From NCBI GenBank assembly GCA_966424055.1, contig CBJLMB010000015.1:1-64000 (forward strand): DNA of 64,000 nt. Direction: 5' to 3'. A program made the position numbers and the translations under genes. The DNA comes from Deminuibacter sp966424055 (lineage in GTDB: Bacteria > Bacteroidota > Bacteroidia > Chitinophagales > Chitinophagaceae). The notes below the pieces were generated by a model that saw only the letters and a list, made by a program, of their open reading frames with translations, made no database searches and was not told where the DNA came from. Numbering within the stretch: the first letter of the stretch is position 1; each line of letters starts with the position of its first letter. Positions 19,782 to 27,111 of this stretch are shown in pieces.

Positions 19782-21554
19782 CTATTTGTACAGGGGGCCA
19801 TAAGTTTGACAGGCCCTGTAATCAGCACTTTCCGGCTCTGTGCCGAATGCTGTCCATGCAGCCGGCCGGAAAACATGTTCTTCTTTTACATTGTGCATGT
19901 TCACGGGGATGCGCAGCATGGAAGCCAATGTGATCAGTTCGCGGCCTATATGACCATAGCTGATGGCGCCATGGTTAGATCCCCAGCACGACATCACTGT
20001 GTATACATCCCTGAATGCACCTTCACCTGTTAGTCTTGGTACAAACCAGGTAGTGGGCCAGGTGCGGTCTGTTCTTTCATCCAGTGTACTGTGCACAGCC
20101 GGGGGCAGATCGATCGTGCTGCCTTCGGCTATCTGCAATACAGGCCCCAGGCCTTTCACCAGGTTCAGCCTGCACATGGTTACCGGCATGCCGCCGCGTG
20201 TAACGAACTGCGATGAATAACCTCCACCCCTGAAATAACCGTTATTGGCAGGATACCAGGTTGTATGTTTCAGGCATTCGCCGGCCTCCTGCTCACTGAT
20301 CTCCCAGAAAGGTTTGATACAGGGTTTCCCATTACGCTCCTGCCTGCCTGTACCATCCAGTGTGGCAGAGCCGGAATTGATGAGATGAATAAAACCGCCG
20401 GCTGCCGGCCCATCAGGCTGCCAGCCTGTAACACGTTGCACTGCTGCCGGGCTCCAGTAGGTACGCACATCGGCAAATATTTGTGGTGTATGGGTAAGCA
20501 GGTAACCCAGCAGCATAGACACCCCATTCAGCGAATCATTTTCTGTTGCCACCATATAAGGTGCGCGGATGCCATTCCAATCAAAGGAAGAATTCAGTAT
20601 TGCTTCAGAGAAATCGCCGTTCGGTAAAAAATCTGTCCACTGCCTTTGTCCCTGGAAACCTGCGAGAATGGCCTGGTGCCCCAGCGATTCTTCACCAAAG
20701 CCTGCATCTTTCAGCCGGGCATTACCTGTCATCAGGTCGCGGATGATCATGGTCATCTGTACAACGGTTGTCCAGTCTTTGTCTTTTTGTTCGCGGGTAA
20801 ATTGTTTTTCAGCAGGGTTAAAATCCTGTCCCTCCTTGCAATTGACGCGTGTCCAGGCAAGGGCTTTTTCCAGCTCGGCCTCATCATAAATCTTCTTCTG
20901 TATCCGTCGCAATACTTCTGATGAATCGACCCATTCATTGCGCATACCCAAGTATTCCTGGAAGAACTGGCTGTTCACCATCGACCCGGCAATACCCATG
21001 GATACAGTGCCAATGGCCAGGTACGATTTACCCCGCATAATGGCAACAGCGAGACCCGCACGTGCAAAGCCCAGCAGTTTGGCTTTTACATCATCGGGTA
21101 TGGTTTCATCGCCCAGGTCTTGCACATCATGACCATAGATACCGAAAGAGGGCAACCCCAGCTGTGCATGTGCAGCAAGCGTGGCCGCCAGGTATACAGC
21201 ACCTGGCCGTTCAGTGCCATTAAATCCCCAGATGGCTTTGGGCCAGTAAGGATGCATATCCATTGTTTCCATACCATAACACCAGCAGGGTGTTACAGAA
21301 AGTGACACACCGACACCGCTTGTTTCAAATTTGGCGGCACAGTCAGCCGCTTCTTTCACACCGCCGATACAGCTGTCGGCAATAACGCATTCTACTGCGG
21401 TACCATCGGGATAACGTAAAACACTGGTGTATAGCGCCGCAACATTTTTTGCCATCTGCATGGTCACCTCTTCCAGCGATTCACGTACTCCGCCCAACCG
21501 GCCATCGATAACAGGCCGTATCCCTATTTTGGGATATTGATTTTTTCCGTTCAT
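19782..21554 (-). CDS. fucI: L-fucose isomerase / D-arabinose isomerase
   Basis: A 590-residue FucI-family ketol isomerase, the family's usual length. The start at 21554 (MNGKNQYPKIGIRPVIDGR) is chosen because the upstream extension reads back into the preceding gene. Family segments include GMETMDMHPYWPKAIWGFNG, YLGMRNEWVDSSEVLRRI with a metal-ligand Glu, SFDWNGIRAPYMVATENDS, and CWGSNHGAISYGHIG with the conserved His. FucI enzymes convert L-fucose to L-fuculose and D-arabinose to D-ribulose. No fuculokinase, fuculose-phosphate aldolase or fucosidase is present, whereas a ribulokinase is, so D-arabinose is the likelier substrate. It is cytoplasmic and starts 22 bases after the DUF6786-like gene. 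Confidence 0.93.
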   Translation of the reverse strand: MNGKNQYPKIGIRPVIDGRLGGVRESLEEVTMQMAKNVAALYTSVLRYPDGTAVECVIADSCIGGVKEAADCAAKFETSGVGVSLSVTPCWCYGMETMDMHPYWPKAIWGFNGTERPGAVYLAATLAAHAQLGLPSFGIYGHDVQDLGDETIPDDVKAKLLGFARAGLAVAIMRGKSYLAIGTVSMGIAGSMVNSQFFQEYLGMRNEWVDSSEVLRRIQKKIYDEAELEKALAWTRVNCKEGQDFNPAEKQFTREQKDKDWTTVVQMTMIIRDLMTGNARLKDAGFGEESLGHQAILAGFQGQRQWTDFLPNGDFSEAILNSSFDWNGIRAPYMVATENDSLNGVSMLLGYLLTHTPQIFADVRTYWSPAAVQRVTGWQPDGPAAGGFIHLINSGSATLDGTGRQERNGKPCIKPFWEISEQEAGECLKHTTWYPANNGYFRGGGYSSQFVTRGGMPVTMCRLNLVKGLGPVLQIAEGSTIDLPPAVHSTLDERTDRTWPTTWFVPRLTGEGAFRDVYTVMSCWGSNHGAISYGHIGRELITLASMLRIPVNMHNVKEEHVFRPAAWTAFGTEPESADYRACQTYGPLYK

Positions 21555-21576
21555 GTCGATTCTTAATAAGTTTTTT

Positions 21577-22809
21577 TTATAAAGCTTTTTGAATTGTCTC
21601 CAGCGATACGCCCAGCAGCTGTTTGCTGATGCGGTCGAGCCCTGCCTCTGTTCCGGTGAAATGGAATACACTGTGCCGGTGTGTCAGCGAATGACCGGCA
21701 GGCAGAAATGCAGCAGCAGAAACGCTTTCCAGTTCATAGAAAGGCCCCATCTGGCTGCCATCGGCCAATGGGCCATCATTGTAGGCATTTACCGCATCAC
21801 CGCTGAAAGGCGGTTTGGTGGTATTCCATTCCTGGTTCAGGTATTGCCCCATCGGATTTACATCAAACAATATCACTGTAAGAATGCGATTGGCTGCATC
21901 ATAACTTCCGGCAACAGGTTTGGCCTGGCCGGGATGGATACCCAGCTTGCCTCTTGACTTGCCATCGGCTTTAAAGAACAGTACACCGTTTTCATATTTG
22001 ATACGGTTAGCCGGTATTTCACCAAAATAATCGGTGGTGGCCGGTTTTGTTTTTTTGGCATCTTCCTGGTAAGGAATAACAATAGTGGTAGCAGGTGAAG
22101 GATTGAACATATCCAGCATCCAGATACAGGGCATGCCGGTGCTGGCAGTCCATTCTGTTTTACCGGTATTGGTCAATGTGTTTTCAGTGCGGTAACCAAC
22201 GGCTTTAACAGCTGTATCTCTTGTCAGCTGTAGCATACTGTCTATACCCCTGTCAGAAAGCAGGGTCACCGTGCGGTGGATAGCTGCAGATAAAGCAGTA
22301 CCTGCATAATTGGTCAGCTGCATGTTTTTCTGCAGCGTTGCTGTTTCGTTTGTTTGCCCCGTCAGCTGCCAGGCTTCTGTATCAAATGCAGCCGGTGTTT
22401 TCCAGTTGGCAAATTCCATTTTAGCGCCTTTGGGAAAAAACAGGGAGAACTTCCCTCCTTCAGGTCCCAGCCATAACCTGTTTTCGCCGCCATAACCATT
22501 CATGTGCGGATCTTCGGGCCCTTCAAATGCTTTGTAATGTATCCAGCCAAAGCTGGTGCCATCATCACCGGCGGCAGTAGAGGTGAATACCTTTGCCTGG
22601 TACCTGGGAGAAACCGCCAGCTTGGCCTCACCATTCTGCAGTACCACCAGGCCACTGTCGTGTTTTTTCAGAAAATGCAGGTCATATCCAAATGAACCCT
22701 GCGCGTAAGCAGTAGAATCAGCAGCCGCCTGCTGCTGCCTGGGCTGATCGTTACACGATACTATACTCATAATGGCAAAAATTGTAGATGCACATGCAAA
22801 TGGTTTCAT
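21577..22809 (-). CDS. DUF6786-like lipoprotein (mutarotase-like fold suspected)
   Basis: A 410-residue predicted lipoprotein; the ATG at 22809 gives MKPFACASTIFAIMSIVSC with the lipobox Cys at residue 19, preferred over a TTG 18 bases upstream. The mature part is beta-rich, with ENRLWLGPEGGKFSLFFPKG, LTNTGKTEWTASTGMPCIW and GPFYELESVSAAAFLPAGHS, segments recalling aldose-1-epimerase/galactose-mutarotase-like proteins of the DUF6786 group. No enzyme activity can be assigned. It precedes fucI by 22 bases, so a role with the same sugar, such as binding or anomer interconversion in the periplasm, is possible. Confidence 0.65.
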   Translation of the reverse strand: MKPFACASTIFAIMSIVSCNDQPRQQQAAADSTAYAQGSFGYDLHFLKKHDSGLVVLQNGEAKLAVSPRYQAKVFTSTAAGDDGTSFGWIHYKAFEGPEDPHMNGYGGENRLWLGPEGGKFSLFFPKGAKMEFANWKTPAAFDTEAWQLTGQTNETATLQKNMQLTNYAGTALSAAIHRTVTLLSDRGIDSMLQLTRDTAVKAVGYRTENTLTNTGKTEWTASTGMPCIWMLDMFNPSPATTIVIPYQEDAKKTKPATTDYFGEIPANRIKYENGVLFFKADGKSRGKLGIHPGQAKPVAGSYDAANRILTVILFDVNPMGQYLNQEWNTTKPPFSGDAVNAYNDGPLADGSQMGPFYELESVSAAAFLPAGHSLTHRHSVFHFTGTEAGLDRISKQLLGVSLETIQKAL

Positions 22810-22880
22810 ATAACAAGTAGTAAGCAATGAATAAGTTTAATAGTGCTTTTGCAAGGCCAGGATTGATCGTTATTCAAATA

Positions 22881-22996
22881 CAGTTTCAGCGTTTCATTGT
22901 TGCTGTTCCGGTGTTTGTTGGATTGCTATGTTCTATGATTGCCCGAGAGCTTGCATCGAGGCCAATGAAACACTGAAACTGTTGTACACCGGAACA
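22881..22996. repeat. Interleaved inverted repeats (pseudoknot-order element)
   Basis: In the 218-base gap between the GH172 gene and the DUF6786-like gene, arm A (22881-22899) is the reverse complement of A' (22963-22981) with one mismatch in 19, and arm B (22904-22914) is the exact reverse complement of B' (22986-22996). The order is A-B-A'-B', not the nested A-B-B'-A' of a hairpin, so a transcript could pair as a pseudoknot or switch between two hairpins. Confidence 0.7.
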
Positions 22997-23027
22997 ATTT
23001 GTTGATTGGTTGATTGGTTTTGAGGGG

Positions 23028-24194
23028 TTAGTTTATTTCCAGTTCGTCCTTTGAGGGCAGTTTAGGGAAGGGGCCATGGGGGCCTTGCTGGTACCAGAAT
23101 ACGGTAGAAGCAATATCATCCTTCAGCGGCAGGTAACGGCCGCCAGAGCGCCAGCCCAGTGCTTGTATGGTCACTTTCAAACTTTTCTCGAACCGGATAG
23201 GATCGGTGATATGCCAGCGGTATAAACCAAAACGCTGCGCTATATTGTAATGGCCATCGCCTTTGATCACCTGTGGCAAACCGGAATATGGCGAAGAGAA
23301 CTCGGTATAATGCACTTCTGAAACACCGGCAGCATTCTGTGTTCTGGTATCAAAATCATAAGAGCCGCAGAAATAATCTTCTGTACCGGTACCGCAGATA
23401 GTAGGATATTCCGTATCTCCATCCATATAAAATTTAATTTCACCTTCACCCCACCAGCCATTGTTGTGTACGCCCCAGGCCATGTAGGTACCTACATACT
23501 GGCCTTTACCCTGTATGCTGTCTACCAGTACATAGTTTTGTTTGTAAGGCAATGGATTCACCCGCCTGAACTGTGCATGGAAATATGCAGCATCATCGGG
23601 CACCTGTGTTAATATATAATCCACCTGGTAATACAATACCATTTCCCTGTCGTCAATATTTTCCATGGTGATGCGGCATTTTTTTCTGAATGGCATGGGC
23701 CAGTAGCAGTTGAATGCACTGCCAGGATTCACACATACGGCGGCAGACTGAAGAGGAGCATACTGGCCCCAACCCATGCCGAAGAAATCACCTACCGGTA
23801 CTTCCACAGAAGGTGTTGCTTCATCGTCCCAGTAAAAACGTAATATGGAATAACGCCAGTTGCCGGTTGGTGTCATCCAGATATGCTGAACAGAACCCGG
23901 CCCATCGATCTCTGCTATGGTAAAAGTTGTATGAGATTTAATGATCACGCTCGGACTTACTTTCCATCCCTGTCCCAGGTCGCGCGAAGCGCCTGCACCG
24001 GTGCCTGTAGTGGCTTTGCCACCACCACCTTTAGCACCATTAAAATTTTCAGGACTGATAGACCGGCTTTTGGCGTTGGAAACCCTGAACAGGTTACCCA
24101 TACCGGATTCTATCCCATTAAACTCTTTCTGCTGGCTGTACACATACGCTGATAAAACAAGAAATGCTGACAAGACAGTTAATTTCAATTTCAT
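23028..24194 (-). CDS. GH172 (DUF2961) secreted glycosidase, copy 1
   Basis: A 388-residue GH172 protein with a signal peptide (MKLKLTVLSAFLVLSAYVYS). The jelly-roll fold segments include GPGSVQHIWMT, LRFYWDDEATPSVEVPVGDFFGMGWG and the active-site stretch WWGEGEIKFYMDGD followed by GTGTEDYF. Glu250 and Glu272 match in context the Glu pair described for GH172 enzymes. Known GH172 activities are alpha-D-arabinofuranosidase and alpha-D-fructofuranosidase (difructose anhydride I forming). It lies directly behind lacI with a near-perfect operator in the 45-base gap, so it heads the regulated gene run toward fucI, fucP and araB. Confidence 0.9.
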   Translation of the reverse strand: MKLKLTVLSAFLVLSAYVYSQQKEFNGIESGMGNLFRVSNAKSRSISPENFNGAKGGGGKATTGTGAGASRDLGQGWKVSPSVIIKSHTTFTIAEIDGPGSVQHIWMTPTGNWRYSILRFYWDDEATPSVEVPVGDFFGMGWGQYAPLQSAAVCVNPGSAFNCYWPMPFRKKCRITMENIDDREMVLYYQVDYILTQVPDDAAYFHAQFRRVNPLPYKQNYVLVDSIQGKGQYVGTYMAWGVHNNGWWGEGEIKFYMDGDTEYPTICGTGTEDYFCGSYDFDTRTQNAAGVSEVHYTEFSSPYSGLPQVIKGDGHYNIAQRFGLYRWHITDPIRFEKSLKVTIQALGWRSGGRYLPLKDDIASTVFWYQQGPHGPFPKLPSKDELEIN

Positions 24195-24207
24195 ATGACA
24201 TTCTATG

Positions 24208-24219
24208 TTAATCGTTTAA
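24208..24219. promoter_or_regulatory. Candidate LacI-type operator before GH172 copy 1
   Basis: TTAATCGTTTAA, one mismatch from the TTAAACGTTTAA palindrome, flanked by G and C to give GTTAATCGTTTAAC. It ends 14 bases upstream of the GH172 start, in the short gap after lacI. Probably a weaker site of the same LacI regulator. Confidence 0.55.
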
Positions 24220-24239
24220 CAAAAACGGGCAAAAAAAAA

Positions 24240-25268
24240 TCAAACATTCATCGCTTTAAAACCACAGCTTTCACGAACAACCAGGTCGGCACCTACTATC
24301 ACATCTACCTGTGCGCGTGTTTTCTGTGTGATGCCTCCCATTGCCAGCCGGACCGCTTCTTTTCCCATATCCTGTAAGGATTGCCGCACATAGCTTACCG
24401 GTGCATAGAACAGGTCAAAAGCATCGCTCTCATCAAAGCTGATCACCGCTACATCATCCGGCACCTGCAACTTCAGGCGGTTGAGTTGTTTCAGTCCTTC
24501 AATAGCGAGTGAGTTGGTAGCAAAAAATAGGGCATCAGCTTTTTTAACCGGTGTCAGTAACTGCTGCAAAGCCAGTGCCACCTCAGCTTCCAGGTCCTGG
24601 TATGATGCCCGGAGCAGCCATTCTTTTTTGCAGTTCACACCATGGTCTTCCAATGCCTGGCGGTAACCCCTCTCCCTTTCCTGCATATGCTCCATACCAC
24701 CGGTATACGTTAATAAAGCTATTCTTTTTTTACCTGCCCTGACCAGGTGCGATACCGCTTTGTAAGCAGCCCTGAAATTATCGATACGCACGCAATTGGC
24801 ACTCATTTCAGGAAAATAACGGTCGATCAGTACAAAGGGGATCTTCTTTTTCTTGAGCGACCTGATCTGCATTTCAGTGCCTGCTGCCGGCGCCAGTATC
24901 AGCGCATCCACCTGCCTGTTAAGAAAAGTATCGATCAGTCCCTGGGATTTCTCCACGCTTTCATCGCTGCTTCCGAACAGAACGGTATAGCCGTATTGCT
25001 TGGCTTCATCTTCAATGATCCTGGCTATATGGGAGAAAAAAGGATTCGAAATATCCGCTACAATCAAACCCAGTGTATTGGTTCTGCCGCTTTGCAGGCT
25101 TCGGGCTATCAGGTTGGGCCGGTAATTCAGCTCTTCCGCCACTGCCCTGATCTGCTGTGCCATTTCCGGGCTCACCCTTCCTTCTTTATCATTCAGAACA
25201 TAGGATACCAACGCAATGGAAACACCTACCCGCTGTGCAATATCCTTCATCGAAACCTTTTTATCCAT
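24240..25268 (-). CDS. LacI-family transcriptional regulator of the region-1 sugar locus
   Basis: A 342-residue LacI/GalR repressor. The N-terminal helix-turn-helix reads VSMKDIAQRVGVSIALVSYVLN, followed by the hinge helix NYRPNLIARSLQSGR and a periplasmic-binding-protein-like effector domain (GLIVADISNPFFSHIARIIEDE, VISFDESDAFDLF). The effector is presumably a sugar or sugar phosphate of this pathway; D-arabinose or D-ribulose are candidates by context only. A perfect TTAAACGTTTAA palindrome lies 16-27 bases upstream of its start, beside a CAAATTTA (TAnnTTTG on the coding strand) box, indicating autoregulation. The same palindrome precedes araB. Confidence 0.93.
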   Translation of the reverse strand: MDKKVSMKDIAQRVGVSIALVSYVLNDKEGRVSPEMAQQIRAVAEELNYRPNLIARSLQSGRTNTLGLIVADISNPFFSHIARIIEDEAKQYGYTVLFGSSDESVEKSQGLIDTFLNRQVDALILAPAAGTEMQIRSLKKKKIPFVLIDRYFPEMSANCVRIDNFRAAYKAVSHLVRAGKKRIALLTYTGGMEHMQERERGYRQALEDHGVNCKKEWLLRASYQDLEAEVALALQQLLTPVKKADALFFATNSLAIEGLKQLNRLKLQVPDDVAVISFDESDAFDLFYAPVSYVRQSLQDMGKEAVRLAMGGITQKTRAQVDVIVGADLVVRESCGFKAMNV

Positions 25269-25283
25269 GCGTTAAAGTTCTTG

Positions 25284-25295
25284 TTAAACGTTTAA
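25284..25295. promoter_or_regulatory. LacI operator before lacI (autoregulation)
   Basis: Perfect palindrome TTAAACGTTTAA, centred on CG. It lies 16-27 bases upstream of the lacI start codon and 5 bases downstream of the -7-like box, so a bound repressor would cover the expected transcription start. Confidence 0.75.
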
Positions 25296-25300
25296 ACAAA

Positions 25301-25308
25301 CAAATTTA
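25301..25308 (-). promoter_or_regulatory. Bacteroidota -7 promoter box for lacI
   Basis: Read on the minus strand the sequence is TAAATTTG, an exact fit to the Bacteroidota -7 consensus TAnnTTTG. No TTTG -33 element is visible at the usual spacing (about 19 bases), so the promoter may be weak or regulator-dependent. The operator at 25284-25295 lies just downstream. Confidence 0.55.
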
Positions 25309-25320
25309 TTTTTCCATTAT

Positions 25321-25720
25321 GTCTTTTTGGGGGGTTGTGTTGGGGAATTTGAAAATATGGGAATTTGAAAATTTGAAAATGGGTGTGGAGTGGTTGAGTG
25401 GTTGAATGGTTGAGTGGTTGAATGGTTGAATGGTTGAGTGGTTGAATGGTTGAATGGTTGAGAGGTTGAGTGGTTGAGTGGTTGAATGGTTGATGGGAAT
25501 TGGAAATTAGTAATTAGTATTGACTGCCTACTGCATACTGTAGACTGCCTACTGGTTAATGGTTGGATAAAAGAAAATAGTAATTAAAAAAAACTCGCGA
25601 TTCACGGCGCCTTAGCGCCACTCGCCACTCGCGACAATAGTTGGTTGATTGGTTAAGAGGCTGAATGCTTGAGAGGAATGGGAAATTAGTAATTAGTACT
25701 GACTGCCTACTGACATTAAA
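25321..25720. repeat. Compound intergenic repeat: GGTTGAATG array, ACTGCCT words and 40-bp hairpin element
   Basis: Most of the 512-base gap between lacI and the isomerase-like gene is low-complexity DNA. A tandem array of GGTTGAGT/GGTTGAATG runs from about 25391 to 25492. AATTAGTAATTAG and ACTGCCTACTG words occur around 25505-25555 and 25681-25712. At 25595-25634 is a 40-bp element that begins and ends with TCGCGA and carries a GGCGC-CTTA-GCGCC hairpin at 25606-25619. No coding sequence is supported here. The same components recur, mostly reverse-complemented, at 44400-44930. Confidence 0.85.
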
Positions 25721-25725
25721 CACTA

Positions 25726-25758
25726 CCGGGAAATATTGTTGTACACAATATTTCCCGG
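25726..25758 (-). terminator. Strong hairpin downstream of the isomerase-like gene
   Basis: A perfect 14-bp inverted repeat (CCGGGAAATATTGT paired with ACAATATTTCCCGG) with a 5-base loop, 22-55 bases past the stop of the gene at 25781. Its position suggests transcription termination of the 29.3-25.8 kb minus-strand unit; the T-run after it is weak. Confidence 0.65.
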
Positions 25759-25780
25759 TTTGTCAGGCGCACCTGTAGTT

Positions 25781-26695
25781 TCAATAGCCCCATTTTTTCA
25801 TCACGGCCAGATCTTCCCTGGCACTGTCTAGCGGGGCCTGGCCCTGGTAAGATTCCTGTTCAATAATAAAATATTTGGTACCGCCGGCTTTGCGGCCCAG
25901 GTCAATTACCTGTTTCACCGGAATCACCCCTTTACCCAGCACAGTACTTTCATAATTGCTGCCCATTTCACCTTTGGCAGATTTGATTTCATCTTTTACA
26001 TGCATCAGCTCAAAACGGCCGGGATACTGTTTTACAATATCCAGTGCCACACCACCGGCATGGTACATATTACCGATATCCAGCTGCTGGGCCACCAGTG
26101 CAGGATCGGTGTTCTGCAAAATTAGGTCGAACAGTTTCTGGTTATTCAGTTTTACAGTGAATTCAAAATCGTGGTTATGGTAGCCAAATTTCATTCCTGA
26201 TTTTTTACACAGCTCACCACTTTTGTTGAACACATCCATATAAGATTTAAAATCATCATAGGTTTTCCGCATGCTTTCATCCAGCCAGGGACTAATCACA
26301 TAATGCTGACCAACTGTTGCTGCATCCTCTACCGTATATTTCCATGCATCGGTAAAATCATTTTTAGCAGCATCCCAATGTTGCTTCCCCATTACCGTGT
26401 GACCACTGGGCATGGATAATCCCAGTCCATCCAGCAGCTTTTTAAACTCGGGAGCAGGGTAGCCATAAAACTTGCGGTCAACATAATTGGCATGCTCAAC
26501 ATATTTATAACCCATTTTTGCCAGCTGTTGCAGTGTGCCGGCGGGGTCTTTCTTCATATCATCACGAACTGAATACAATTGAATACCCATTATCTCCGTT
26601 TTTGCATAGGCAGCAAAAACATCTCTCGATAAAAAGCTGGTACCCGCAATCGCCAGGGCGCCTTTTTTTAAGAAATTTCTTCTAGAAGTGTTCAT
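25781..26695 (-). CDS. Exported xylose-isomerase-like TIM-barrel protein (sugar isomerase/epimerase family)
   Basis: A 304-residue AP-endonuclease-2/xylose-isomerase-like TIM barrel with a Tat-type signal (NTSRRNFLKKGALAIAGTSF). Barrel and metal-site segments include IMGIQLYSVRDDMKKDPAGTL, KFGYHNHDFEF, QQLDIGNMYHAGG, LMHVKDE and FIIEQESYQG, with His/Glu/Asp residues suited to a divalent metal. Such exported isomerase-like proteins are common in Bacteroidota glycan loci but have few known substrates; some relatives work with Gfo/Idh/MocA oxidoreductases, one of which is at 34628. It reads in the same direction as the GH3 gene but is separated by the esterase remnant. Confidence 0.8.
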   Translation of the reverse strand: MNTSRRNFLKKGALAIAGTSFLSRDVFAAYAKTEIMGIQLYSVRDDMKKDPAGTLQQLAKMGYKYVEHANYVDRKFYGYPAPEFKKLLDGLGLSMPSGHTVMGKQHWDAAKNDFTDAWKYTVEDAATVGQHYVISPWLDESMRKTYDDFKSYMDVFNKSGELCKKSGMKFGYHNHDFEFTVKLNNQKLFDLILQNTDPALVAQQLDIGNMYHAGGVALDIVKQYPGRFELMHVKDEIKSAKGEMGSNYESTVLGKGVIPVKQVIDLGRKAGGTKYFIIEQESYQGQAPLDSAREDLAVMKKWGY

Positions 26696-26819
26696 GGCAG
26701 TGGTTTTATGATAAATAAAGCGTTCTTCCCAATCGTGTCAGCCTGTGTAAAATACCGAAATTTACGCGTTTCATATTGCAGATAAAAAAATATTTATAGG
26801 AGCGTTCTGCAAAACAGGC

Positions 26820-27111
26820 TTAATTCATTTGCACTTTTACCGCATCCAGTATAAACACCAGGATAGGTAATGGATCGGGAAGGCTGTGCGGATGGTGTTT
26901 GAAGCCGGGTTGATGTATCACGGTTATCCTGCCGCCGAGCGCTTTTTTTTGCTCAAAGGAATGGTGTTCTCACTCATCAGCACATCATCACCGGCATCAG
27001 CACAAACATGCAGCATCGGGCAACTGCCTTTCACCAGATTTTCTTTTACCGGTAAAAACGGCGAATACATACTATCCCTGTTGGCCTGTTTTATGCCGGC
27101 GATCTGAATTT
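26820..27111 (-). pseudogene. Remnant of an alpha/beta-hydrolase (esterase) C-terminus, frameshifted
   Basis: Right behind the GH3 stop, the minus strand encodes KENLVKGSCPMLHVCADAGD and DVLMSENTIPLS in one frame, then after a run of eight A (T-run 26943-26950) ALGGRITVIHQPGFKHHPHS and LPDPLPILVFI in a shifted frame, ending at a stop at 26820. Together these match the C-terminal pattern of polysaccharide-locus alpha/beta-hydrolases, including the catalytic HHPHS histidine region. The N-terminal two thirds are missing, so this is a decayed fragment, not a gene. Slippage at the A8 tract explains the frameshift. Confidence 0.75.

Noticed and set aside
19782..21554. L-fucose pathway as the main function of fucI and fucP
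   Set aside because: No fuculokinase, fuculose-phosphate aldolase or fucosidase is present in the window, whereas a ribulokinase is; kept only as an alternative.
22881..22996. Integron attC-like recombination site
   Set aside because: attC sites have nested arms; here the arms are interleaved, and no integrase gene is present.
25391..25492. CRISPR or coding repeat in the GGTTGAATG array
   Set aside because: The 7-9 bp period has no spacers, and no frame is protein-like.
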